This document shows, one piece after another, positions 35,713-44,842 of a DNA stretch of 64,000 nt. The stretch is taken from assembly GCF_012641405.1 (NCBI RefSeq), contig NZ_JABAII010000009.1, positions 62,001 to 126,000 of the forward strand, given 5' to 3'. Under the pieces are notes generated by a model, which saw only the letters and a list, made by a program, of their open reading frames with translations, was not told the DNA's origin and made no database searches. The first letter of the stretch is position 1. Each line of letters starts with the position of its first letter. The DNA is from Rhizobium sp. P40RR-XXII. GTDB lineage: Bacteria > Pseudomonadota > Alphaproteobacteria > Rhizobiales > Rhizobiaceae. The position numbers and the translations under genes were made by a program.

Positions 35713-36228
35713 ATGAAGTCGATGAATGCCAAGACCTTTGACATCGCTGGATTATACGTTTCCGAACAAGGGCGCCTGCGCCAGATCGTCAGACGCCTTG
35801 TCGGCAACAGGGCGACGACGGAAGATCTCGTCCATCAGGCTTTCATCAAGCTACTCGCTGCCGCGGATGCCGGCAATCTCGACAATTGCTCGGCCTATTT
35901 GACGACGACGGCGCGCAACCTCGCGCTCAATCACCTCCGTGATCTCAAGCGGCACGGCGAAATCGGCATTTCGGACGCAGAGCTCCACGCCATACCGGAC
36001 GCCCGTCCCTCGCCGGAAATGACGGCAGTTTATCGCTGCGAGTTGCGGCGCGTTCTGCAGGCGGTCGCATCGCTGCCGCCGAAACGCCGCGAGGCCTTTG
36101 TCCTCAACAAATTCGAGGGCATGAGCTACGACGAAATCGCCGCGCGCCAGGGCGTTTCCCGTAACACCGTGATTTCTCATATTGTTATCGCGCTTGCCGA
36201 TCTCGACCGGAAGATCGGTCGCAATTAA
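35713..36228 (+). CDS. FecI-type ECF sigma factor
   Basis: A 171-residue sigma factor: region 2 (LRQIVRRLVGNRATTEDLVHQAFIKLL) at residues 22-48 and region 4 (LPPKRREAFVLNKFEGMSYDEIAARQGVSRNTVISHI) at about residues 118-156. The last element, including VSRNTVISH, is typical of FecI-like factors. It begins an operon-like set with FecR and a TonB receptor, so it should be released by FecR when the receptor binds its ferric-siderophore, and then transcribe the receptor operon. Confidence 0.92.
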   Translation: MKSMNAKTFDIAGLYVSEQGRLRQIVRRLVGNRATTEDLVHQAFIKLLAAADAGNLDNCSAYLTTTARNLALNHLRDLKRHGEIGISDAELHAIPDARPSPEMTAVYRCELRRVLQAVASLPPKRREAFVLNKFEGMSYDEIAARQGVSRNTVISHIVIALADLDRKIGRN

Positions 36229-36326
36229 TCCGGTTTCCCATTCATTAGATTGCTCACTTGAAGTGTCATGAAGAATAGAGGCCTTGAGACACCGGAGCGG
36301 GCGGAGCGCCCGGACTGTGCAGCGAT

Positions 36327-37262
36327 ATGAACGAAGACGCCACTGATCCGATCGTCATGGAAGCCTTAGAATGGTTCGTGCGGATGCGCGACGACAAGGT
36401 TACGGGGGCCGACCGACAAGCCTTCGAAGCCTGGCTCACCGCAAATGAAGCCCATGCCGCCGCCTGGAAGCATGCGCAGACCCTGTGGGCACGCTTCGAT
36501 ATTATGCAGCCGGAATTCGATCGAATGCGCCGGGGTCGTCCCCTTCTGTCACGACGCAATTTCATCCTGGGCTCTGTCGCGGTCATCGGAGGGCTTGGTG
36601 GCCTCTATGCCATCAATCAGCCAGGCCTTTTTGCGGAATACAAAACCGACATAGGCGAGCGCATGACGATCGGTTTACCCGATGACAGTACTGTCGAGCT
36701 GGGGAGCTATTCGGCGCTCTCGGCGCATTTCAGCGAAACGGAGCGGCGCGTCGAGCTTTATCGCGGCGAAGGCTTCTTCGATGTGTCACGCGATCCCGCC
36801 CGCCCATTTCTCGTCGATGCCGGCGGTGGAAGCACCCGGACGCTCGGAACGAAGTTCGACGTGAAATTCGTAGACGATCTCGTCACCGTCGCCGTCAGCG
36901 AGCATGCCGTGCAAGTGCAGGGAGGCAGCTTTTCCAATCTGCGACTGGAAGAGGGATGGCAGGTGAGCTATGGCCGCAACGGCCTCGGCCAGCCGACCGA
37001 GGCAAGTCTCGACACTGTGCAAGCATGGCGCAGTGACCGTATCATCTTCCAGGACGTGCCCCTACGGCGCGTATTGGCGGAACTGGAGCGATACCGGCGC
37101 GGCCGCATCATTCTCATGGACAGCAGCATCGGCGACATACCGGTTACGGCGATTTTTGAAACGGCCCGTACCGAGAGCGCTTTGGAGACCATTGCCGATA
37201 CGCTCGGTATCCGCCTCTTGAGCGCCGCCAACTATGTCACGCTTGTCTACCGCGCCGGCTAA
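36327..37262 (+). CDS. FecR-type anti-sigma/sigma regulator
   Basis: A 311-residue protein with the FecR architecture: an N-terminal cytoplasmic domain (EALEWFVRMRDDKVTGADRQ then FEAWLTANEAHAAAW) that binds the sigma factor, one membrane helix (about residues 73-92, NFILGSVAVIGGLGGLYAI), and a periplasmic domain with VELGSYSAL and GEGFFDVSRDPARPF, the typical FecR signature; the C-terminal part resembles an STN-interacting region. It transmits the signal from the TonB receptor to the sigma factor. Confidence 0.92.
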   Translation: MNEDATDPIVMEALEWFVRMRDDKVTGADRQAFEAWLTANEAHAAAWKHAQTLWARFDIMQPEFDRMRRGRPLLSRRNFILGSVAVIGGLGGLYAINQPGLFAEYKTDIGERMTIGLPDDSTVELGSYSALSAHFSETERRVELYRGEGFFDVSRDPARPFLVDAGGGSTRTLGTKFDVKFVDDLVTVAVSEHAVQVQGGSFSNLRLEEGWQVSYGRNGLGQPTEASLDTVQAWRSDRIIFQDVPLRRVLAELERYRRGRIILMDSSIGDIPVTAIFETARTESALETIADTLGIRLLSAANYVTLVYRAG

Positions 37263-37283
37263 ATTCTAAAAATAAGAATTTTT
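37262..37283 (+). terminator. Possible weak terminator or attenuator
   Basis: Just after the FecR stop, AAATTCT and AGAATTT can pair over seven bases around an A-rich loop, followed by several T residues. The stem is all weak pairs, so it would only partly stop transcription before the receptor gene. Confidence 0.35.
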
Positions 37284-37397
37284 TCTCAACTCTTTCATTA
37301 GCTCCGCCCGGTCGGGTGTCTAACTTTTCGGGGCCATCGAACCGAGGCCTTCTTGAGCAGCAATCCCGCATTGGCGGGCACAGAATGCAGGTGGGCG

Positions 37398-39851
37398 ATG
37401 CAGTACCGCGGAAATGACAATCGGAGATCTCAGCAAAACGAGGGAAGCGCCAATTCGCGCCGTGACCGTTCCGTTGCATTCGCGCTGCTGGTCACGACTG
37501 CGCTCGGCACCATCATTGCTGACCCTGCGCCTGTCTTCGCGCAAGCGGCCGAGAAGACCGGCCGCGTCGCCTACAACATCCCGCCGCAACCTCTGTCCCA
37601 AGCTCTCGTCCAATTTTCGAAGGTGGCCGGCATCCAGCTTTTCTTCAGCGCCGATGTCGCGCGCGGCATAAGCTCACGAGGTGTCAGTGGATCGCTGACC
37701 CGGACCGAAGCGCTGGACAAGATCCTGGCCGGATCAGGCCTGACCTATCATTTCACCAACGCAACGACGGTGACGATCTCCAACCCGAGCGCTGCAACCG
37801 CAGGCGCGGCGGCTGCCAATGGAACAACGGCGCTCGCTCCCATCGTGGTGCAGGCGGCCAAGCAGAACGGTTTCGTCTCGACCGACGGCAATGTCGCGTC
37901 GAAGTCGGGCATCCCGCTGCTGGAAACGCCGCAATCGGTGCAGGTTGTGACGAAAGCCCAGCTTGAGGTTCAAAAGCCGCAGACCGTCCGCCAGGCCATT
38001 GCCTATTCGGCCGGCGTCACCTCTCCTGACAGCCCTGACAACCGGCTCGACAACTTCCTGGTCCGTGGCTTCCAGATCGATCAATATTATAATGGCCTGA
38101 AGCTCCAGCAGGGAACCTGGGCCGTGCCGAAGGTCGATCCCTTCTTCCTCGATAGCATCGAAGTGCTCCAGGGTCCGGCCTCGGTTCTCTACGGCCAGGG
38201 ATCGCCCGGCGGTCTTCTCAACATGGTCGGCAAGAAGCCGACGGATGAACCGCTGCACGAGATCCAGTTTCAGACCGGCAGCTACAACCGCGCCCAGGCG
38301 GCCTTCGATTTTAGCGGACCTGTGAATGACGATGGCACATTGCTCTATCGCCTGACCGGATTGGGCCGCACGACCGGCACCCAGGTCGAGAACCAGCGCG
38401 AAGAGCGCGTCGAGATTGCCCCGTCGGTGACCATCAAGCCGGATGAAGATACCAAGCTGACGATCCTCGCAGACTACCTCAACGACCCCAGGGGCGGTTT
38501 CTGGAGCCGTCTGCCGGCAACCGGAACCATATTCCCCACCAGCCGCGGCACCTATTTCCCGACCGACCTCTTCACGGGCGACAAGGATTTCGATTACATG
38601 CGGCGCCAGCAGCAGAGCATTGGTTACGAATTCGAACACCGCTTCAACGATGTGTGGGAAATACGGCAGAATGTGCGCTTCCAGCATATGAGCGTCGACT
38701 ATGCCGAACTGCAGGCCTCCGGCCTGGCGGCCGATGGCCATACGTTGAGCCGATCGGCCTATACGGCGCAGGAACAGCTCAACACGCTTGCAATCGATAA
38801 CCAGGCCGAAGCCGACTTCGATACCGGTCCCGTCGCGCACAAGGCCATTCTGGGATTGGACTACCAGTATAAGAACTGGAACAATCTCACCCGTTATGGC
38901 GCAGGCCCGTCGCTCGATCTCGACAATCCCGACTATACTCAGGCCGTCAAGCTTCCTCCCATTTTCCAGAATGCCAACCAGAGACAGCAGCAGTTCGGCA
39001 TCTATGCGCAGGACCAGCTCAAGCTTGATAATTGGGCGCTGCTATTGTCCGCTCGTCAGGATTGGGCTTCGACCGACAGCGACAACTATCTGAAAAACGC
39101 GACCACCGATCAGAACGACCATGCCTTCACATGGCGCGCCGGCCTGACCTATCTCTTCGACAACGGCTTCGCGCCCTATGCGAGCTATGCAACCTCCTTC
39201 AACCCCACGATCGGTGTCAACGCCTCGGGCGACCCCTTCAAGCCGACGACCGGCGATCAATATGAGGTCGGTTTCAAATACCAGCCGACGGGCTATGACA
39301 GCTTCATCACTGCGTCACTCTATGACCTGAGGCAGCAGAACTACCTGACCAATACCCTGACGACACCCGTCATCCAGACACAGGTTGGAGAGGTCAGAAG
39401 CAGAGGCGGTCAGATCTCCAGCGTTGCCAGCATTAATGACGAGCTCAACCTGACGGCCTCCTACGCCTATCTCAGCAACGAAATACGGAAGGCGAGCGAC
39501 GGCACGGCGGGCAATCGCATCGCCAATCTGCCTGCCAACACCGCGTCGCTGTGGGCCGATTACAAATTTCAGGATGGAACCGCCGACGGCCTCGGCCTCG
39601 GCTTTGGCGTCCGCTATATCGGCAGCCGTTACACCACTAATGCCAATACGGCGAAGATACCCGATCATGTCGTATTCGATGCCGCCTTGAACTACGATCT
39701 CGGAAAACTCTCGAACGAAATGCGCGGAGCAACATTTGCCTTGAACGTATCGAACCTGTTCGACAAGCACTTCATCAGCGATTGCACCGCGGCGGGCTGC
39801 GTATACGGCATGCGTCGCACCGTCTTCGCTACGCTTGGGTACAAGTGGTGA
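37398..39851 (+). CDS. TonB-dependent ferric-siderophore receptor with STN signalling domain
   Basis: About 817 residues from the ATG at 37398; an upstream TTG at 37353 would add 15 residues. After a signal peptide ending in PAPVFAQA comes an STN (secretin/TonB N-terminal) domain (about residues 50-110, IPPQPLSQALVQFSKVAG), the part that signals to FecR. A plug domain follows (TPQSVQVVTKAQLE, then IEVLQGPASVLYGQGSPGGLLN), then a 22-strand barrel ending in aromatic W (YKW). The family of hydroxamate receptors (FhuA, FoxA type) fits best, because FhuD, FhuB and FhuC follow. Confidence 0.93.
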   Translation: MQYRGNDNRRSQQNEGSANSRRDRSVAFALLVTTALGTIIADPAPVFAQAAEKTGRVAYNIPPQPLSQALVQFSKVAGIQLFFSADVARGISSRGVSGSLTRTEALDKILAGSGLTYHFTNATTVTISNPSAATAGAAAANGTTALAPIVVQAAKQNGFVSTDGNVASKSGIPLLETPQSVQVVTKAQLEVQKPQTVRQAIAYSAGVTSPDSPDNRLDNFLVRGFQIDQYYNGLKLQQGTWAVPKVDPFFLDSIEVLQGPASVLYGQGSPGGLLNMVGKKPTDEPLHEIQFQTGSYNRAQAAFDFSGPVNDDGTLLYRLTGLGRTTGTQVENQREERVEIAPSVTIKPDEDTKLTILADYLNDPRGGFWSRLPATGTIFPTSRGTYFPTDLFTGDKDFDYMRRQQQSIGYEFEHRFNDVWEIRQNVRFQHMSVDYAELQASGLAADGHTLSRSAYTAQEQLNTLAIDNQAEADFDTGPVAHKAILGLDYQYKNWNNLTRYGAGPSLDLDNPDYTQAVKLPPIFQNANQRQQQFGIYAQDQLKLDNWALLLSARQDWASTDSDNYLKNATTDQNDHAFTWRAGLTYLFDNGFAPYASYATSFNPTIGVNASGDPFKPTTGDQYEVGFKYQPTGYDSFITASLYDLRQQNYLTNTLTTPVIQTQVGEVRSRGGQISSVASINDELNLTASYAYLSNEIRKASDGTAGNRIANLPANTASLWADYKFQDGTADGLGLGFGVRYIGSRYTTNANTAKIPDHVVFDAALNYDLGKLSNEMRGATFALNVSNLFDKHFISDCTAAGCVYGMRRTVFATLGYKW

Positions 39852-40777
39852 TGAGAGACGGAAGGCATCCCATAGCAAGCATCGGGCGGCGCGCGCTGCT
39901 GGCAGGTCTTGCGGCCTCGTTGGCAGGCGGATTTTCATTGCGGGCAGCCGGCCTTCCTGACGGCTCAGCTTCAGGCGTTCCTCGGATCGCTGTTCTTGAC
40001 TGGGGTATTGCTGCTACGCTGGTCGCTCTCGGGGTGGTGCCGGTCGGAGTGCCGGCACCTGCCTGGTATGCGCGCTATGTCGTCGATCCCGTTCTGCCGA
40101 GTTCGGTGGTCGACATCGGCCTGTTGTTTACGCCGAATTTCGAGCTGCTGCAGGCGCTTGCCCCACAGCTCATTGTCGCTACGCCCGTCCTGCAGCTAGC
40201 AGCGCCGATGCTCCAGCGGATCGCGCCCGTCTATACCAGCCTGCTGTTTCAACCTTCGCAAGATGTATTGGAAACTGCCGAACGCGGAACGCTCAATCTT
40301 GCCGACAAGATCGGAGTTCGCGCTTTGGGCGAGCGCCTCGTCGAAGCTACTCGCGCCGAATTGATCCTGACCGGTCAACGCCTTTCGGGCCTGAAAGATC
40401 GCCCTCTGCTCCTGGCAAGCCCGCTCGATGACAGGCATGTCAGCCTCTTCGGGCCGAACAGCCTTTATGGCGCCGTGCTGCGACAGGTCGGCCTGACGCT
40501 CGCGGAACCGAACATCGCCGGCGAGTTCATCGCAGTCGGGCTGGAGAAGCTCGGCGCCTTTGGCGACGCCACGATGGTTCTGCTCGACAGTCCGGCCGCG
40601 CCGGGAATGGCGGGCCGATTGGGGAATAATCGTTTATGGCAAACCTTCCCCTTTGTCCGCGAAGGGCGATTGCGTGTCCTGCCCGCTGTGCTGGGCTCTG
40701 GTGGCTTGCCGTCTGCATCCCGCTTCGCACGCTTGCTCACCGTCGCGTGGAGCGACAATGAGGGGGGATCGCGATGA
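39851..40777 (+). CDS. fhuD: Siderophore-binding periplasmic protein (FhuD-like)
   Basis: A 308-residue protein from the ATG at 39851, overlapping the receptor stop (TGATG). It has a twin-arginine-like signal (IGRRALLAGLAAS), then the FhuD class III binding-protein fold: PRIAVLDWGIAATLVALGV in the first lobe, a long linking helix (around LAD..ALGERLVEATRAEL), and the second lobe. In this family the protein delivers ferric hydroxamates to FhuB. Confidence 0.88.
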   Translation: MRDGRHPIASIGRRALLAGLAASLAGGFSLRAAGLPDGSASGVPRIAVLDWGIAATLVALGVVPVGVPAPAWYARYVVDPVLPSSVVDIGLLFTPNFELLQALAPQLIVATPVLQLAAPMLQRIAPVYTSLLFQPSQDVLETAERGTLNLADKIGVRALGERLVEATRAELILTGQRLSGLKDRPLLLASPLDDRHVSLFGPNSLYGAVLRQVGLTLAEPNIAGEFIAVGLEKLGAFGDATMVLLDSPAAPGMAGRLGNNRLWQTFPFVREGRLRVLPAVLGSGGLPSASRFARLLTVAWSDNEGGSR

Positions 40778-42759
40778 TGCCGACACAAGAGAAGCGTCGC
40801 ATCGGTCCAGCCGCGATCATGCTGTGCCTGTTTTTGGCCGCTCTCATTTCCGCCGCAATGCGGCTGTCGGAGCTTTTGCCCTTACATGACTGGTGGCAGG
40901 TCGCTATCAACCCCGACCTCAATTCCTATGCACAGGTTCTGGTTCATGACAGCGTCCTGCCGCGTTTCCTTATCGCGCTTGTCGCCGGCGGGGCGCTAGG
41001 ACTGTCGGGTATCATCTTCCAGCAGGTACTGCGCACCCCCCTTGCCGATCCTTCGACGCTCGGCGTCTCAGCCGGGGCTTATCTCGCCCTTGCATTTGCA
41101 ACCTTGTGGGCGCCCGCCCTGGCAGCGTCAGCGCGCGAGCTGGTGGCTCTCATTGGCGGGTTGGCAGCCTGTGCACTCGTTTTCCTGATAGCATGGCCTC
41201 ATCGTCTTTCGCCCGTATCTTTGATCCTGGCCGGTCTCGTCATAACCTTCGTCTGCGGAGCCGTGTCGGCCGCAGTCAGCCTGTCCTATGGCATGGGAAT
41301 GACCGGTCTCTTCGTCTGGGCCAGCGGCTCGCTCACGCAAAACGACTGGGCGGCGGTTTCTCGCCTGCTCCCGTACACTTTGTGCGCCTGCCTCGGGGCT
41401 GCATTTTTGGTCCGGCCCCTAGAACTTCTGTCGCTGAACGACGAACGAGCCAGATCACTCGGGCTACCGCTTTTTCACGTGCGCCTGCTGTCGATCATTC
41501 TTGCTGTATTGCTCGCCGCCTTCACTGTCAGCGCCGTCGGCGTCATCGGCGTCGTTGGATTTGCAGCGCCGTTTATCGCTCGTGCCGCAGGTGCCCGCAG
41601 ACTGCAGCCGCGCATGATCGCCAGCGTCGCGATCGGCGCGATTCTGCTGCTTGCCGCCGATGAAGCGCTGCAGCAGGCTGCGCGCTTCGTACGCGAAATC
41701 CCTGCCGGTGCCGCGACCGGCCTTCTCGGTGCACCGCTCATCGTCATCTTCCTGAAACGGTTGTCGGTCGTGGAAACCCCGGCGTCGCCAATCGCAGAGA
41801 AACGCATCCATCGCCCTCTCCTCTACCTGGCGACCACGGCGGTCATGCTGCTCGCCCTGATCTGGGTTTCCCTGTCGCTCGGCCCATCGCTGAATGGCTG
41901 GAGCTTTGTGTCTCCTTCACAGATGCAATCGTTGTTGATCTGGCGGCTTCCGCGTCTCGCTGCCGCCGCCGCCGCTGGCATTCTCTTTGCGCTCTCGGGA
42001 ACGATCATCCAGCGCATGACCAGCAATCCGATGGCAAGCCCTGAAGTCATCGGCGTCAGCACTGGGGCCGCTCTCGGAATCCTCCTGCTCGTACTGCTTG
42101 CACCCAGTTTTACGCCCATCTCACAGCTGGGGGCCGCTGCTGCCGGTGCTATCGTCAGCTTGGTCGCCGTTCTCCTAATGGGGTATCGAAGCCGCTACAA
42201 TCCAGACCACGTGCTGCTTTTCGGCATTGCGATCAATACCGCTTTCACCGCATTGATTGCGATCCTGCTCGGTACCGGACTGCCAAAGATCTTCGGGGTT
42301 TTACAATGGATGGTGGGCTCGACATACAGCACAACTCCGATGCAAGCGACGATCGCCGTCGCCGTCGCTGCGGTGGCCCTCGTGATAACACCGCTCTTCA
42401 CCCGCTGGCTCGACCTTCTGCCATTGGGCGAGGCTTCATCGAAGGGCCTCGGCCTCAGCACATCGATCAGCCGGGCGGCACTTCTCCTGTTTTCGGCGAT
42501 ATCGGCCTCCGCCGCAACCCTGCTCATCGGCCCTCTGAGCTTTGTTGGGCTGATGGCCCCGCATATTGCGCGAACGCTCGGCTTCCAGCGAGCGCTTCCG
42601 CAGATGATCGCCGCGGCTCTCGCCGGAGCCGCCATCACCACAGGCGCAGACTTTATCGGGCGCATCGCGCTGTTTCCGAACCAGCTCCCGGTCGGCATCG
42701 TCACCAGTTTGATTGGCGGCCCGTATTTTCTATGGCTCATGCGAAGACAAGGTCGATGA
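40774..42759 (+). CDS. fhuB: Siderophore ABC permease, fused double-length (FhuB-like)
   Basis: A 661-residue inner-membrane protein made of two FecCD permease halves in one chain, as in FhuB. The first half has LPRFLIALVAGGALGLSGIIFQ and PLADPSTLGVSAGAYLALA; the second repeats the pattern with LPRLAAAAAAGILFALSGTI and NPMASPEVIGVSTGAALGI. Each half supplies about ten helices and the loop that contacts the ATPase. Its start overlaps the FhuD stop by 4 bases. Confidence 0.93.
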   Translation: MMPTQEKRRIGPAAIMLCLFLAALISAAMRLSELLPLHDWWQVAINPDLNSYAQVLVHDSVLPRFLIALVAGGALGLSGIIFQQVLRTPLADPSTLGVSAGAYLALAFATLWAPALAASARELVALIGGLAACALVFLIAWPHRLSPVSLILAGLVITFVCGAVSAAVSLSYGMGMTGLFVWASGSLTQNDWAAVSRLLPYTLCACLGAAFLVRPLELLSLNDERARSLGLPLFHVRLLSIILAVLLAAFTVSAVGVIGVVGFAAPFIARAAGARRLQPRMIASVAIGAILLLAADEALQQAARFVREIPAGAATGLLGAPLIVIFLKRLSVVETPASPIAEKRIHRPLLYLATTAVMLLALIWVSLSLGPSLNGWSFVSPSQMQSLLIWRLPRLAAAAAAGILFALSGTIIQRMTSNPMASPEVIGVSTGAALGILLLVLLAPSFTPISQLGAAAAGAIVSLVAVLLMGYRSRYNPDHVLLFGIAINTAFTALIAILLGTGLPKIFGVLQWMVGSTYSTTPMQATIAVAVAAVALVITPLFTRWLDLLPLGEASSKGLGLSTSISRAALLLFSAISASAATLLIGPLSFVGLMAPHIARTLGFQRALPQMIAAALAGAAITTGADFIGRIALFPNQLPVGIVTSLIGGPYFLWLMRRQGR

Positions 42760-42864
42760 CGCGACGACGCCAGCGGCAACCAAGGTCGATCTCATGCCGG
42801 AATCAAATGCAACCATTGGAAATCCGCCTGCGGGTCAATGCTGCGGAAAGACAAAGGACCACGA

Positions 42865-43704
42865 ATGATGACGACGACTGCCTACGAAGCATCCGCCATG
42901 CCGCCGGTGAGCGGATCAGCAGCGAATGACGAAGCACTCTTCCAACTCGATGCGGTCGGCTTTGCCGTGTCGGGCCGGACGTTGCTCCACCCGCTCACCC
43001 TGGCGCTGGCACCCCGGAAAGTCGTCGGCCTCATCGGCCATAACGGCTCCGGTAAATCAACTTTTTTGAAACTGCTTGCTCGCCAGCAGAACCCGACCAG
43101 CGGCACTATCCACTTCGAGGGCATGTCCCTGTCCGAATGGGGCGACCGCCCCTTTGCTCGCAAAGTTGCCTATCTGCCCCAGTCGACACCTGCTGCCACC
43201 GGCATGCTAGTGCGCGAACTCGTTGCGCTTGGACGTTACCCATGGCACGGGGCGCTCGGCCGTTTCAGCCAGATTGACCGTGAAAAAGTCGAGGAAGCTA
43301 TGAAGCTCACGGATGTCGCCGGAATGGCCGATCGGCTCGTCAACACACTTTCTGGTGGCGAACGCCAGCGCGTCTGGCTCGCCATGCTGATCGCCCAGGA
43401 CACGGAATACCTGCTCCTCGACGAACCGATCTCTGCACTCGACATCGCCCATCAGATCGAGGTCCTGTCACTGGTACAAAGCCTCAGCCACGCCAGGGGT
43501 CTGGGCGTGGTGGTCGTTTTGCATGACGTCAACAGCGCCGCCCGCTTCTGTGACCACATCATCGCCCTGCATTCGGGCAGGATTATCGCAAACGGTCCGA
43601 CGGATGACATCCTCACCACCGAAGCGCTATGCGCGATTTACGGCATTGAGATGCACATCCTCCAACACCCAGCTTCGGGCCGCCCAGTTGCTATACCGAT
43701 GTGA
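42865..43704 (+). CDS. fhuC: Siderophore ABC transporter ATPase (FhuC-like)
   Basis: A 279-residue ATPase; I prefer the ATG at 42865 (tandem ATGATG, with AAGGA upstream). Walker A GHNGSGKST (about residues 64-72), Q-loop PQSTP, signature LSGGERQRVWLA, Walker B YLLLDEPISALD and the H-loop VLHD are all intact. About 105 bases separate it from fhuB, the widest gap in the operon, without a terminator. It powers uptake of the ferric siderophore. Confidence 0.93.
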   Translation: MMTTTAYEASAMPPVSGSAANDEALFQLDAVGFAVSGRTLLHPLTLALAPRKVVGLIGHNGSGKSTFLKLLARQQNPTSGTIHFEGMSLSEWGDRPFARKVAYLPQSTPAATGMLVRELVALGRYPWHGALGRFSQIDREKVEEAMKLTDVAGMADRLVNTLSGGERQRVWLAMLIAQDTEYLLLDEPISALDIAHQIEVLSLVQSLSHARGLGVVVVLHDVNSAARFCDHIIALHSGRIIANGPTDDILTTEALCAIYGIEMHILQHPASGRPVAIPM

Positions 43705-43838
43705 GCGATCCAATCGTCACAAGCAGACGGTACGCCGCTTCTTGGGAATTATGTGCGAATTGCCAGATGACCCGAAAGATAGGTGACGTTTCGTACCGGA
43801 CACATGGGTAACACTTTTCCCTTTTGCGGGAGGTGTTG

Positions 43839-44120
43839 ATGCCGTGGAAAGAGACCTCGGTGTTGGAGGAACGTCTGCGTTTTGTCGCCCGGCTGCTGGA
43901 GGGCGAAGGCACGAGCGACGTGTGCCGGGAGTTCGGCATCTCGCGCAATACCGGTTACAAGATCTTCGATCGCTATACGGACCGGTCTCGAAGGCCCGTG
44001 CGTTATGCCAACCAGTTGCCTAAGCCGGTCGAGGCGATGATCGTCTCGTGCAAGAAGACCAAACCCCGCTGGGGTGCCAGGAAGATGGTAATGTTTGCTG
44101 CGAGGCAATGCCCGCCTTGA
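43839..44120 (+). pseudogene. Truncated IS481-type transposase
   Basis: The frame from the ATG at 43839 encodes the N-terminal helix-turn-helix of IS481-family transposases: MPWKETSVLEERLRFVARLL, then VCREFGISRNTGYKIFDRY, and later PRWGARK. After about 80 residues the match is lost in unrelated codons; the DDE catalytic domain is absent. The flanking bases upstream (43785-43825, with ACATGGGTAACACTTT) resemble an IS481 terminal end. A remnant insertion between the Fhu operon and the bufferin genes. Confidence 0.75.
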
Positions 44121-44150
44121 TAGGAATAGCACCAACGACCCTGCCCTTCT
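44113..44150 (-). repeat. tRNA-like fragment
   Basis: On the minus strand this segment includes GCAGGGTCGTTGGTGCTATT then CCTATCAAGG, with the layout of the fragments at 28081 and 34884 (GGGTCG-x-x-GG...). It directly follows the IS481-type remnant. Similarity is partial. Confidence 0.3.
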
Positions 44151-44323
44151 GTACTGCCAGCGTAAAGGATTCCGTTGGTGAAGGAGGAACTTAGGTTGCC
44201 GGCACTGGACGATCTGGGCTGGTAGGCTGGCTATTCTCCCCTTCTTGCCTCACTGCGAATGCAGACACCTGATCCGGTAGATTAGTATTGCTATGGGAAG
44301 GCACCAACTGCCGGCCGATAGTA

Positions 44324-44842
44324 TCAAACTCTATAAACGAACCATTTCGCCATGAGATGATCGATAGAAAACTTTCCCGGACCCCAGGCCATAAGCGAGA
44401 ACGCCATCGCAGCCCAGGTGATATGGATCGGCCACCCATCCGGCACGGTGAGTTCGACGATGAGCGTCATAAACAGCAGGCCAGACGCAGCGAAACGGGT
44501 AGCTAGGCCGAGAACCAGCAGGATCGGAAAAGTGATCTCCGCCGAACCGGAGAGGAAGGCCGTAGTCACCGGTGCCGGGTAGGGATATGGGCCGCCGGGC
44601 AGATGCAGCATGAATTCATCGGTAAAGAGGGTGACAGCCGTGTCGTTCAGTTGCAAGAATCCGTCCCATTTCAGAATGCCCGACTTCCAGAAGGGTACGG
44701 CGAGGGCGACACGCATAACGGCTTGAACGAGCGCCGGCTGCGCGATTATACGAACCAGGTTTTGCGCCATCTCGACGAGCGTCACGACCGGCTGTAACCG
44801 CGCTTTGATGGAGGATTGCTGTGTGGTGGTCGATATCATCAT
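44324..44842 (-). CDS. DoxX-family membrane protein
   Basis: A 172-residue protein with four membrane helices: VMRVALAVPFWKSGILKWDGFL (residues about 42-63, the DoxX hallmark), SGSAEITFPILLVLGLATRF, GLLFMTLIVELTVPDGWPIH and AAMAFSLMAWGPGKFSIDHL. Its start overlaps the end of bufC by 4 bases (ATGA), so it is the last gene of the bufferin operon. DoxX-type proteins commonly close these clusters and may supply a quinone-linked redox step; that role is inferred. Confidence 0.88.
   Translation of the reverse strand: MMISTTTQQSSIKARLQPVVTLVEMAQNLVRIIAQPALVQAVMRVALAVPFWKSGILKWDGFLQLNDTAVTLFTDEFMLHLPGGPYPYPAPVTTAFLSGSAEITFPILLVLGLATRFAASGLLFMTLIVELTVPDGWPIHITWAAMAFSLMAWGPGKFSIDHLMAKWFVYRV

Noticed and set aside
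37734..38840. A 368-codon open frame on the minus strand inside the TonB receptor gene
   Set aside because: It lies wholly antisense to a gene with clear STN, plug and barrel motifs; long antisense frames are expected in GC-rich DNA and this one has no domain.
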